DNA from: an uncultured Alphaproteobacteria bacterium
GTDB taxonomy: Bacteria; Pseudomonadota; Alphaproteobacteria; Caulobacterales; Caulobacteraceae
Reading direction: 5' to 3'
Length of the DNA stretch: 64,000 nucleotides
Assembly (NCBI GenBank): GCA_903860975.1
Contig: CAIOSI010000017.1
Location: 1-64,000 of the forward strand
Of the stretch, positions 33,064 to 41,195 are shown one piece after another (the first letter of the stretch is position 1; each line of letters begins with the position of its first letter). Under the pieces are notes generated by a model, which was not told the DNA's origin, made no database searches, and saw only the letters and a list, made by a program, of their open reading frames with translations. Made by a program: the position numbers and the translations under genes.

Positions 33064-33608
33064 ATGTGCTGACCCCTGGCGGCCGCATCGACGAGAAGCA
33101 GGCGATCAAGCCCGTGCGGATTGCAATCCTGACTATTTCCGACACACGCGATGAGGAGAGCGATACCTCGGGGCACGTGCTGGTAGAGCGCCTCAAAGCT
33201 GCGGGTCACGAGTTGGCCGACAAAGCCATTGTCCCAGACTCGATCATGGCGATACGCGAGAAAATCGAAGGCTGGGTTGCCTCCGGCTTCGTCGAGGCCA
33301 TCATCACAACCGGCGGGACCGGCATCACCGGCCGCGACGTCACCCCCGAAGCCGTTGAGCCAATGTTCGACAAGAAGCTCGATGGTTTTTCGGTGGTATT
33401 CCACATGGTGAGCTACCAGTCCGTTGGACTGTCGACGCTGCAGTCGCGTGCGACGGCTGGAATCGTAAAAGGGGTTTTTGTCTTTTGCCTGCCGGGCTCA
33501 AACGGGGCGGTGAAGGACGGTTGGGACAAAGTTATCTCAGCCCAGCTCGACAGCCGACATGGGCCCTGCAATATGGTCGAGCTCATGCCGAGGCTCCTGG
33601 AAACGTGA
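33060..33608 (+). CDS. moaB: Molybdenum cofactor biosynthesis protein MoaB
   Basis: A 182-aa MogA/MoaB-type protein that adenylates molybdopterin before metal insertion. The core motifs are [35 protein letters not shown] and the terminal [18 protein letters not shown]. The family is trimeric. It overlaps moaE by four bases, and its stop overlaps the GTG of moaC. Confidence 0.95.
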   Translation: MNVLTPGGRIDEKQAIKPVRIAILTISDTRDEESDTSGHVLVERLKAAGHELADKAIVPDSIMAIREKIEGWVASGFVEAIITTGGTGITGRDVTPEAVEPMFDKKLDGFSVVFHMVSYQSVGLSTLQSRATAGIVKGVFVFCLPGSNGAVKDGWDKVISAQLDSRHGPCNMVELMPRLLET

Positions 33609-34072
33609 GCAAACTCACCCACATCGACGAGACCGGCCGCGCACGGATGGTCGACGTCTCGAACAAGCCCGATACCGCCCGCGAGGCGGTCGCAGAGGGG
33701 TTTGTGCGGATGACCGCCGCGACGCTCGCGCTTGCAGTCTCCGGTGAAGGAAAAAAGGGCGACGTGCGCGCCGTCGCAGAGATCGCTGGGGTGATGGCCG
33801 CCAAGCAGACTTCCAACCTGATCCCGATGTGCCACCCGCTGGGACTGTCTAAGGTCGAAGTGCGCGTGGAACCGGCGAGCGGCGGTCTGTCCGTTTCAGC
33901 TCGGGTCAGGACAACCGGCCCGACAGGCGTCGAGATGGAGGCTCTGACTGCGGTCTCGGTCACCTGTCTGACGCTCTACGATATGCTGAAAGCCGCCGAG
34001 AAAGGCATGGTCATCGAGACTGTCCGACTGGTTTCCAAGACCGGCGGTAAAAGTGGAGACTGGTCGGCGTGA
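33605..34072 (+). CDS. moaC: Cyclic pyranopterin monophosphate synthase MoaC
   Basis: A 155-aa MoaC, which acts after MoaA to form cyclic pyranopterin monophosphate. Signatures are [20 protein letters not shown], the active-site [12 protein letters not shown], and [21 protein letters not shown], followed by Lys-rich motifs near the end. The start is GTG 33605, overlapping the moaB stop. The open frame extends upstream inside moaB but not as MoaC. Confidence 0.97.
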   Translation: MSKLTHIDETGRARMVDVSNKPDTAREAVAEGFVRMTAATLALAVSGEGKKGDVRAVAEIAGVMAAKQTSNLIPMCHPLGLSKVEVRVEPASGGLSVSARVRTTGPTGVEMEALTAVSVTCLTLYDMLKAAEKGMVIETVRLVSKTGGKSGDWSA

Positions 34073-35259
34073 AACTGCTGTCTGTCGACGACGCCCGCGC
34101 CTCTATGCTTGGGGAAATTTCGGCCCTCCCCGCCGAACAGGTCCTGCTTTCAGCGTCCGTCGGGCGGGTCCTGGCAGAAGATGTCACGGCTGTTCGCGAT
34201 CAACCTCCGTTCGCGGCCTCGGCAATGGATGGCTGGGCGCTTCGCTCCTCCGATACGCCTGGGGCGCTGAAGATCGTCGGCGAAAGTGCCGCGGGCCATG
34301 GCTACGAAAGCCTTGTCGGTGAAGGCGAGGCGGTGCGAATCTTTACGGGTGCGGCGGTCCCGGAGGGTTGCGATGCGATCGTGATCCAGGAGGACGCGGA
34401 GACAGATGGCTATTCTGTACGCGTTTCAACTGTCGGGGCGGGCCATTTCATCCGACCGGCAGGGGGGGATTTTAAGGCCGGTACTGTTTTGCTTCAGCGC
34501 GGGGTGCGGATCGATCCATGGCGGTTGTCGCTCGCGGCTTCGGCAGGGCGTGCGCAGGTTTGGGTTGGTCGCAAACCACGCGTGGCGCTGTTATCCACGG
34601 GTGAGGAAATTATCGAGGCGCCTGCGACGCCAGGGCGATTCCAGATCTATGACTCCGGCGTTCCAGCTTTGGCGGCGATGATCGAGGGTTGGGGAGGTTC
34701 GGTGATCCGCGCCAAGCCGGTTCGTGACACGCTTGAGGCGGTGATCTCTGCCCTTCGCCAAGCTCAGGCTGACTTGGTGGTTACAGTGGGAGGAGCCTCA
34801 GTCGGTGACCATGACCTGGTGCGGGCCGCGGCCCAGGCGCTGGGCCTTGTGTTGCGGATCGAGACGGTCAACGTGCGGCCAGGCAAGCCAACCTTTTTCG
34901 GGATTCTTGGCGATGGGACCCGGTTGCTCGGCTTGCCAGGCAACCCAGCCTCAGCTTTCGTCTGCGCCGAGATGTTCCTGCGTCCGATCCTCAGCGCCTA
35001 CCAAGGCGCAGCGACGACGCCGATGACGCTCAAGGCGCGGCTGGTTCAGGATTTGCCAGCCAATGGTTCGCGTGAACACTGGATGCGGGCCAAGCTCGAC
35101 TATGCGGACGGTGCCGTGACGGTAAGGCCTTATCGCGATCAGGACTCCTCGCTCGTCAGCGTCTTCGCCGCGTCCGATGCGCTGATGCGACGATTGGCCG
35201 GCGCTGCAGCCGCAGAGGTCGGGACGATTGTTGAGGTGCTGCCACTGTCGCGCGCATAA
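34069..35259 (+). CDS. moeA: Molybdopterin molybdenumtransferase MoeA
   Basis: A 396-aa MoeA that inserts molybdate into adenylated molybdopterin. Key motifs are [38 protein letters not shown] and [11 protein letters not shown]. The start is GTG 34069, overlapping moaC. Its last 121 bases are also read, antisense, as the C-terminus of the XdhC-family protein. It is the last gene of the operon. Confidence 0.96.
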   Translation: MKLLSVDDARASMLGEISALPAEQVLLSASVGRVLAEDVTAVRDQPPFAASAMDGWALRSSDTPGALKIVGESAAGHGYESLVGEGEAVRIFTGAAVPEGCDAIVIQEDAETDGYSVRVSTVGAGHFIRPAGGDFKAGTVLLQRGVRIDPWRLSLAASAGRAQVWVGRKPRVALLSTGEEIIEAPATPGRFQIYDSGVPALAAMIEGWGGSVIRAKPVRDTLEAVISALRQAQADLVVTVGGASVGDHDLVRAAAQALGLVLRIETVNVRPGKPTFFGILGDGTRLLGLPGNPASAFVCAEMFLRPILSAYQGAATTPMTLKARLVQDLPANGSREHWMRAKLDYADGAVTVRPYRDQDSSLVSVFAASDALMRRLAGAAAAEVGTIVEVLPLSRA

Positions 35260-36194
35260 CGCAGCGCGATGATCTCACCGATCACCGAGACTGCGACCTC
35301 CCAGGGTGCCTTGCCACCTATGTCGAGGCCGATGGGTGCGCGGAGTTTTTCGAAGCTAGGCTCTGCGAGGCCCTCCATGCGCAGAGGCGCGAGGCGGTCT
35401 GCGATCCTGAGCCGCGCGCCCAGAAGTCCGATATAGCCAGCCGTCGAGGGCAGCGCCGCGCGCAGCGCCGCGCGGTCGGTCTCCAGATCGTGGGTGGCAA
35501 TGGCGATGGCTGTCCAAGGGTCGACCCCAATGGCAGCGAAGGCCTCGGCAGGCTCGGCGCGGCTATAAGCCACCCCCGCAATCGGCGGCCCCGAAACCGG
35601 CCCCTTGGGGCGCACAAGCGTGGTCTCAAATTCGGACTGCGTACCGAGCTGGGCGATCGCGAGCGCCGTGGGATCGCCGCCGACGACGATGAGGCGGGGC
35701 GTCGGTTCGTGGTGGCGCGCGACGCGAGCTTCTGGCCAGGGCGATAATTCCGTGGCGCATTCTCGGGTATGGCCGTCACTGACCCAGGTCACGGTGCGGC
35801 GATCGGCATGAGCTTGGAGCAGGTCGGCGAGTGCTTTTTCATCGGGAGCTAGGCGCTCTAGGAATATTTCAATTCTTGCGCCGCAAAGGAGCTGAATGTC
35901 CGGCCACGGACTGCCCTGGCCGTAGATGAGCGTCCGCGGCTTACCATCTTCCAGGCAGGCGAAGGCGTGGTCAGCGACATCGGACTCCACGCAGCCGCCG
36001 GAAAAGTAGCCGGCGGTGACACCGGGGGCGAAGACCATCTGGGTCCCGACGGGGCGCGGACCACCGCCTTCCACAGCGATCAGGGTCGCCAAAACACAGG
36101 TCAAACCGGCATCACGAACCTCCGAAAGCGTAGGCCGGACATCGCCCCCCATTCCGAAGAGGGCCCAATCTGGGAGAGGCTCACGTAAAATCAA
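35139..36194 (-). CDS. XdhC/CoxI family protein
   Basis: A 351-aa XdhC-type protein. XdhC proteins bind molybdenum cofactor and help load it, sulfurated, into xanthine-dehydrogenase-like enzymes. The N-terminal XdhC domain has LATLIAVEGGGPRPVGTQM and AGYFSGGCVESDVADHAF. A C-terminal Rossmann-like domain starts LIVVGGDPTALAIAQLG, and the family end is [13 protein letters not shown] further 35 residues follow because the frame has no stop until inside moeA. The start is TTG 36194, since no ATG fits the family N-terminus. Its place beside the Moco operon and MocA supports the role; no xdhA/xdhB is in the window. Confidence 0.88.
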   Translation of the reverse strand: MILREPLPDWALFGMGGDVRPTLSEVRDAGLTCVLATLIAVEGGGPRPVGTQMVFAPGVTAGYFSGGCVESDVADHAFACLEDGKPRTLIYGQGSPWPDIQLLCGARIEIFLERLAPDEKALADLLQAHADRRTVTWVSDGHTRECATELSPWPEARVARHHEPTPRLIVVGGDPTALAIAQLGTQSEFETTLVRPKGPVSGPPIAGVAYSRAEPAEAFAAIGVDPWTAIAIATHDLETDRAALRAALPSTAGYIGLLGARLRIADRLAPLRMEGLAEPSFEKLRAPIGLDIGGKAPWEVAVSVIGEIIALRYARDSGSTSTIVPTSAAAAPANRRISASDAAKTLTSEES

Positions 36195-36290
36195 AAGTTA
36201 ACCCCCTGGAAAGGTCCTGGATACGCCTTCTTAGGCATCATAGGTCAAACTTGACGCCTCTTAGGTAGTGATCCCGAGTCGCCCGCCAAT

Positions 36291-37166
36291 ATGACGTCGC
36301 CGATGAACAAATTGGGCCTAGGGTCCGGACAGTTTGGCCTGGACCAACAGGCTGGCTCGCGTGGGCGACCGCGCGACGCCGAAGCGCGTGAGATTCTAAC
36401 AATCGCAGCGCGTTCCGGTGTGGGCGTATTGGAGATCGGTCGTCACCCCAACGCCGCTGAGGTTACGTTGGGCCAGGTGCTGCCCAAACCCAATCCTTTC
36501 CGCCTGACCATCACCACCATCCGTCCCGACCGCGGCGCAGACCTCGTGGAAGCGGAAATTCGCGCTCAACTCATCCGTCTGGGCGTGAGTGAGGTCGAAT
36601 CCATTCTGGCACCCTCGGCAACCGATCTCTTCAGCGCTCACGGCCCCGAACTTTGGGAGCGACTGCGCAAGTTGAAGGACGAAGGGGTCTGCAAGAAGAT
36701 TGGCGTATCGGTCTATGCTTCCGACGATCCGGTAGGTTTGGCGCGTCGCTTCAAGCCAGACCTCGTCCAGGCGCCGGCCTCGCTTCTTGATCAACGGATG
36801 CTGATCGACGGGACCCTTTCTGAACTTGCAGGCATGGGCATCGAGATTCACCTGCGATCAATTTTCCTAAACGGCCTGCTGTTCCTGCCGCCCGACCGTG
36901 CCCCCCATCATCTTAAGGCGGCCGCCGGCCGGATCAGCCGCGCGCGCCGCCTGATCGCCGAGGGCCGCTCGGATCCATTGCAGGCCGCGCTCGGCTTCGC
37001 CCTCTCACGCAAGGAAGCCTCCTGCGTTCTGGTGGGTGTCTGTTCCGCAGCTGAGATGTCGGCGGTCGTTGCCGCAGCCATGAGCCCGCCACCGGATCTC
37101 GACTGGGACGAAATGGCGCTCGACGATCCCGAGGCGTTTGATCCTCGTGCGTGGGCCGCGGCTTAG
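36291..37166 (+). CDS. Aldo/keto reductase-family protein, probably lacking catalytic residues
   Basis: A 291-aa TIM-barrel protein of the aldo/keto reductase superfamily. Barrel landmarks are LGLGSGQFGLD, the RLGVSEVESIL segment, LKDEGVCKKIGVSVY and ALGFALSRKEASCVLVGV. At the place of the usual DTA..YG..E motif it reads LEIGRHPNAAEVTLG, so the catalytic Asp and Tyr seem to be replaced. It may therefore be a non-reductase member. ATG 36291 is preceded by a short gap shared with divergent xdhC. It is convergent with the M24 peptidase, with only six bases between stops. Confidence 0.75.
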   Translation: MTSPMNKLGLGSGQFGLDQQAGSRGRPRDAEAREILTIAARSGVGVLEIGRHPNAAEVTLGQVLPKPNPFRLTITTIRPDRGADLVEAEIRAQLIRLGVSEVESILAPSATDLFSAHGPELWERLRKLKDEGVCKKIGVSVYASDDPVGLARRFKPDLVQAPASLLDQRMLIDGTLSELAGMGIEIHLRSIFLNGLLFLPPDRAPHHLKAAAGRISRARRLIAEGRSDPLQAALGFALSRKEASCVLVGVCSAAEMSAVVAAAMSPPPDLDWDEMALDDPEAFDPRAWAAA

Positions 37167-37172
37167 GCCGCT

Positions 37173-38384
37173 CTAGTTCTTTTTTGCGAACGGCTGGTCG
37201 ATGCTTGTTTGCGGCTCGGTGAACCAGGCCGCACCGTCTTCGGTGACGTAGAAGTGGTCTTCCAGGCGCACGCCGAAGACCTCGGGCAGGACGATCATGG
37301 GTTCGTTCGAGAAGCACATGCCAGGTTGCAACCGGGTCTTGTCGCCCCGCACCAGATAGGGCGCCTCGTGGATGGCCAGACCTATCCCATGGCCGGTGCG
37401 GTGGGGTAGGCCCGGGAGCGCGTAGTCGGGGCCGAAGCCCGCGGCTTCCAGCACCTTTCGGGCGACGGCGTCGATCTCCTCGCAGGTTACGCCCGGCTTT
37501 ACCGCGGCAAAGGCCGCGGCCTGGGCGCGTTTTTCGACCTCCCAGACCCGACGCTGCTCGGCATTCGGAGCGCCAAAGACATAGGTGCGAGTGATGTCAG
37601 AATTGTAGCCTTGCACGCGACAGCCGGTATCAATCAAGACGATGTCACCTTCAGCCAGGCGTTGCTCACCTGGCAGGCCGTGCGGGAAGGCGCTCGCGTG
37701 CCCAAATTGCACGGCGCAGAAAGATGAACCGTCGTCTGCCCCGATTGCGCGGTGGGCCTGGTCAATGAAGCGGCGGACAGCCGTGGTCGTGGTCCCCGGC
37801 ACCAGGATTTTGGCGGCTCTGCGGTGAACCTCCAGGGTCATCGCTTTGGCCTGGCTCATCAGCGCCAATTCGGCTGGCGACTTGATCATTCGGCAACCGT
37901 CGATCACAGGCGCGCCGCTCAACGTCTGCAAGGCAGGCGCGGCCAGGCGCAGGCCATCAAATGCGAAGAACGGCAATGCCGGATCGATAGCCAGAACCTT
38001 GGCTTCGAGGCCCGACAGAACGTTGGCGGCGAGCGCATAGGGGCTCTCGTGTTCCTCCCAAAGGACGATCTGCGCTTCGATAACGAGCGAGGCCTCAAGC
38101 GAGCCCAGTTCGAACCGCGGACAGACCAAAACCGGTACGCCAACACGCGGCAGGATCATCGCCACCAGCCGCTCGGTTGGATTCCACCCGACAGCTGCAA
38201 AATAGCGAAGCGACGGACCTGCCCCAATGATCAGGGCGTCTGCGCCGAGATCGGTCATCAAGACCTGAGCTCGGGCCATGCGTTCGAGACGTTCGGACGC
38301 AGCGATCGCGGGGGCGGGATTGGCCCAGGGTTTCAGGACCGCAAGCTCGGCCTCCGCGGTCGAACCCCCGATGTCGTTGTTCAT
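37173..38384 (-). CDS. M24 family metallopeptidase (Xaa-Pro type)
   Basis: A 403-aa M24 peptidase with an N-terminal creatinase-like domain (residues 30-160) and a C-terminal pita-bread domain. All five metal ligands can be picked out: Asp in LIDTGCRVQ, Asp in NSDITRTYVFG, His in RTGHGIGLAIHE, Glu in NEPMIV and Glu in RLEDHFYV. No signal peptide. It probably cleaves prolyl peptides in the cytoplasm. Divergent from the class IV aminotransferase-like gene with 53 bp between. Confidence 0.9.
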   Translation of the reverse strand: MNNDIGGSTAEAELAVLKPWANPAPAIAASERLERMARAQVLMTDLGADALIIGAGPSLRYFAAVGWNPTERLVAMILPRVGVPVLVCPRFELGSLEASLVIEAQIVLWEEHESPYALAANVLSGLEAKVLAIDPALPFFAFDGLRLAAPALQTLSGAPVIDGCRMIKSPAELALMSQAKAMTLEVHRRAAKILVPGTTTTAVRRFIDQAHRAIGADDGSSFCAVQFGHASAFPHGLPGEQRLAEGDIVLIDTGCRVQGYNSDITRTYVFGAPNAEQRRVWEVEKRAQAAAFAAVKPGVTCEEIDAVARKVLEAAGFGPDYALPGLPHRTGHGIGLAIHEAPYLVRGDKTRLQPGMCFSNEPMIVLPEVFGVRLEDHFYVTEDGAAWFTEPQTSIDQPFAKKN

Positions 38385-38437
38385 GGTGACGCCTCCGCTC
38401 TGGCGTCCTTCTATGTCGCCAAATAAAAGGTTGGACC

Positions 38438-39346
38438 ATGGCTGGAAGTCAAGATTTCGCTGTCGATCCGCGCAATGCGGACCTCAAGATTTACGTCAAC
38501 GGCACACTGGTGACGCGGGCTGAGGCAAAGGTTTCGATCTTCGATGCAGGATTTGTGCTGGGCGACGGCGTCTGGGAAGGCTTGCGCCTGCATAAAGGCA
38601 GCCTGCTCTTTCTAAGCGCCCATTTAGACCGACTCTATTGGGGCCTCGATAAGATCGAACTCGACATTGGCCTGACACGTCAGGCGCTTATCGCGGAAAT
38701 AAAGCGCACGCTCGAGGCGAACAAGATGGAGCACGGGGCGCACTTGCGCCTGATGGTGACGCGCGGTGAGAAGGCCGCTGCAAACCAGGATCCGCGCAAT
38801 TGGCTAGGCAAGCCTACAATCGTGATCACCGCTGAGTACAAGGAACCCTCGCCGGACATTTATGCCAAGGGCCTATCGCTGTTCACCTCTTCCATCCGCT
38901 GCTCGCCAGTGGAGATGTTTGATATGCGCCTCAATTCGCATAGCCGGCTGAACTTGATCACCGCCTTGCTGGAAGCGATCCGCGCGGGCGCCGATGAAGC
39001 CGTAATGTTGGACCCGGGCGACCACGTATCGAGTTGCAATGCGACCAATCTCTTCTGGGTTAAAGATGGACGGGTGCGCTCATCGAGCGGCGCTTTCTGC
39101 TTCAATGGGGTGACGCGGGGAAATGTGATTGCGCTTTGTAAAGCCAATCGGATCCCCATCGAGCTAGGACATTTCCCCCTAAGCGATCTCCATGGTGCCG
39201 ACGAGGCCTTTGTCACAGGCACCTTCGGCGGGATTACACCGGTGCGCGAAGTCGATGGCTATGTCATGTCTGCTGGCTTGCCAGCGCCACTGACGACGCG
39301 GTTGCGCGCCCTCTACGAGGCGCTGAAGGACGAAAGCGCACAGTGA
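38438..39346 (+). CDS. Class IV aminotransferase-like protein
   Basis: A 302-aa PLP fold-type IV protein. Family marks are IFDAGFVLGDGVWEGLRLHKG near the start, the turn SSCNATNLFWVKDGRV, FNGVTRGNVI and the C-terminal EAFVTGTFGGITPV. In the segment that normally carries the Schiff-base lysine it reads MRLNSHSRLNLITALLEA, with Asn166 at the lysine position by my alignment. From memory, the related domain of plant BCAT-like proteins also lacks lysine there. It may not be a true aminotransferase. It overlaps the next gene by four bases (GTGA), so the two are translationally coupled. Confidence 0.82.
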   Translation: MAGSQDFAVDPRNADLKIYVNGTLVTRAEAKVSIFDAGFVLGDGVWEGLRLHKGSLLFLSAHLDRLYWGLDKIELDIGLTRQALIAEIKRTLEANKMEHGAHLRLMVTRGEKAAANQDPRNWLGKPTIVITAEYKEPSPDIYAKGLSLFTSSIRCSPVEMFDMRLNSHSRLNLITALLEAIRAGADEAVMLDPGDHVSSCNATNLFWVKDGRVRSSSGAFCFNGVTRGNVIALCKANRIPIELGHFPLSDLHGADEAFVTGTFGGITPVREVDGYVMSAGLPAPLTTRLRALYEALKDESAQ

Positions 39347-40068
39347 CGATACGAATCGCCATGTGGTCTGGGCCTCGCAACATCTCGACGGCGATGATGC
39401 GGTCCTTTGAGAATCGATCCGATTGCGCCGTGGTGGATGAGCCTTTTTATGCCGCCTATCTGGCGGCGACCGGTTTGGCGCATCCAATGCGGGACGAGGT
39501 GTTGGCCTCGCAGCCGCACGACTGGCGCGTCGTCGCAGCTGGCCTCGTTGAGGCTGAACCTGCGGCGGTCTTCTATCAGAAGCACATGACCCACCACATG
39601 CTGCCGGACTTCGGATTGGACTGGTCGAGCGCTTGCCGTAACGCCTTCCTGATCCGTGATCCTGCGGCGGTTTTGGCATCCTATATCCAGAAACGGACCG
39701 GGGTGAGGCTGGAAGACATCGGGGTTGTGCGCCAACGCGAGCTGTTCGATCGCGAAGCCGACCGGTTGGGCCGTGCGCCGCCCGTCGTCGAAAGCGCCGA
39801 TGTGTTAGCCGATTCACGCAGAACGTTGAGCGCCCTTTGCGCGGCGCTCGAAATTCCATTCCTCGAGGAGATGCTGTCCTGGCCTGCGGGGAGACGCGGC
39901 AGTGACGGCGTTTGGGCACCAGCCTGGTACGAGACTGTGGAGCGCTCTACCGGCTTTGCGGCGTCTGAGCGCACAGCCGCCGTGCCTCTGCCTGATGAGC
40001 TTCAAAGAATCGCCGATCAGGCTCGCCCTGACTATGAGGCCCTGGCGCGATATCGCATCGTCGCCTGA
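39343..40068 (+). CDS. Sulfotransferase-like P-loop protein
   Basis: A 241-aa sulfotransferase-fold protein. The P-loop-like start IAMWSGPRNISTAMMRSF resembles the PAPS-binding loop; VVDEPFYAAYL, FLIRDPAAVLASYI (3-prime phosphate region) and DGVWAPAWYETVERSTGF follow. The same landmarks occur in the N-terminal half of Arabidopsis BCAT-like proteins, whose C-terminal half resembles the preceding gene. The start is GTG 39343, overlapping the upstream stop. The substrate is unknown. A terminator at 40079 closes the pair. Confidence 0.78.
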   Translation: MTIRIAMWSGPRNISTAMMRSFENRSDCAVVDEPFYAAYLAATGLAHPMRDEVLASQPHDWRVVAAGLVEAEPAAVFYQKHMTHHMLPDFGLDWSSACRNAFLIRDPAAVLASYIQKRTGVRLEDIGVVRQRELFDREADRLGRAPPVVESADVLADSRRTLSALCAALEIPFLEEMLSWPAGRRGSDGVWAPAWYETVERSTGFAASERTAAVPLPDELQRIADQARPDYEALARYRIVA

Positions 40069-40078
40069 AGCCAAGAAG

Positions 40079-40101
40079 AAGCCGCCCGGGAGGCGGCTTT
40101 T
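40079..40101 (+). terminator. Rho-independent terminator
   Basis: A perfect 8-bp stem AAGCCGCC/GGCGGCTT (40079-40086 and 40092-40099) with a 5-nt loop and a TTTT run lies 10 nt after the sulfotransferase-like stop. It can also act weakly in reverse for the convergent hydrolase. Confidence 0.8.
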
Positions 40102-40120
40102 CTATGGGGTCACGCCGTTC

Positions 40121-40987
40121 TCAGACCAGGTTGCGTTTGTAGAGCGCCGTCAGCTCGGCCCAGGCTTTTTCCGCGCCGACTTCGTTATAGACCGCGCTAC
40201 CTTTAACGCACCAACCGTGTTGGCAGTCGTCATAGACCAAAACCGTGGCCTTCTTGCCGGCGTCGGCGAAGGCCTTCTTCAGGACGTCCTTGTCGGTCGG
40301 GGCGTTCTTGTCGTCATTGGCCGCGACCGCGGAGTAGATTTCGGCTTTGATCTTGGGGATCAGCAGGTGAGGACTGGCGGGCGTCTTTGTGACCAGGCCG
40401 CCGCCGTGGCAGGTAACCGCTCCGCCAATTCGGTCCGGCAGGATCGCAGCGGTTCGGTAGACTAGCGGTCCGCCCATGCAATAGCCCTGCGTGCCGGCCT
40501 TCTTCTTCTTGTCGGTCTGCGGTTGGGCGTCGAGGAAGGCCAGGAAGGCGGGCGCGTCGTTTTCCACTGCGCCCGACCCGGAGATCGTGCCGGCTAGCGC
40601 CATCAGTTTGGCGCGATCGTCTGGCTTGGAGAAATCCAGACCGTCAGCCAGACCTGCTGCCCGACCTTTGCGGTAGAAGGGATTGGGCACCAAAACCACA
40701 TATCCCTGCGCAGCGAGCCTGCGACCCATGTCGCGGAATACGGGCCGCAGGCCGAAAATGTCGGTCCATATGAGCACCGCCGGCCACTTTCCCTTACCCT
40801 TTGGGTAGAATAACGCCGCATCGGCTGTACCGTCCGGCGTCTTTACGTCGACGTCCTTTTCGATGACCGTCTCTTCGGCGTGGGCCAAGGTGGCCGCGAG
40901 CGCGGCTGCGGCCGCCGCCGAGAGCCCGAAGGCGCGGCGCGAAAAACTGGGATCTACGAGGCCCTGATGGATGTTTTCGTCGCACAT
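40121..40987 (-). CDS. Tat-exported dienelactone hydrolase family protein
   Basis: A 288-aa alpha/beta-hydrolase of the dienelactone hydrolase family. The N-terminus MCDENIHQGLVDPSFSRRAFGLSAAAAA carries a twin-arginine signal, pointing to the periplasm. The nucleophile is a cysteine in GYCMGGPLVY, and the His lies in YDDCQHGWCV. Family members open lactones or hydrolyse esters; substrate unknown. ATG 40987 places the twin-arginine motif correctly; the frame is open 15 codons further upstream. Confidence 0.86.
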   Translation of the reverse strand: MCDENIHQGLVDPSFSRRAFGLSAAAAAALAATLAHAEETVIEKDVDVKTPDGTADAALFYPKGKGKWPAVLIWTDIFGLRPVFRDMGRRLAAQGYVVLVPNPFYRKGRAAGLADGLDFSKPDDRAKLMALAGTISGSGAVENDAPAFLAFLDAQPQTDKKKKAGTQGYCMGGPLVYRTAAILPDRIGGAVTCHGGGLVTKTPASPHLLIPKIKAEIYSAVAANDDKNAPTDKDVLKKAFADAGKKATVLVYDDCQHGWCVKGSAVYNEVGAEKAWAELTALYKRNLV

Positions 40988-41078
40988 AATGGCTGTCTCC
41001 CTATCGATTTGCCGTTGAAGGGGCGGCGCCAATGTTACGGCGTTATTTCCATTAGTGAAGCGGCACCCGTCTTGGTTG

Positions 41079-41195
41079 TCAGGCGGCTTTGGGCTTACGA
41101 CTGCTGAGCTTGGATAGGCCGATCAGAGCCGCCAAGCGCTCCTCGCGGGATCGGCCATCACGCGACTTGGGTGTCAGCTTCGTCGGCGGTTTCAT
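41079..41195 (-). CDS. Basic 38-aa small protein overlapping the response regulator
   Basis: An ATG at 41195, five bases after a GGGAG site, opens a 38-codon frame with 11 Lys/Arg and only three acidic residues (starts MKPPTKLTPKSRDGRSREE, contains ALIGLSKLSSRKP). It begins inside the last codons of the sigma-54 response regulator in another frame and ends 81 bases past its stop, so it would be translated from the same mRNA. The helix RSREERLAALIGL looks protein-like. I do not recognise it. Confidence 0.45.
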   Translation of the reverse strand: MKPPTKLTPKSRDGRSREERLAALIGLSKLSSRKPKAA

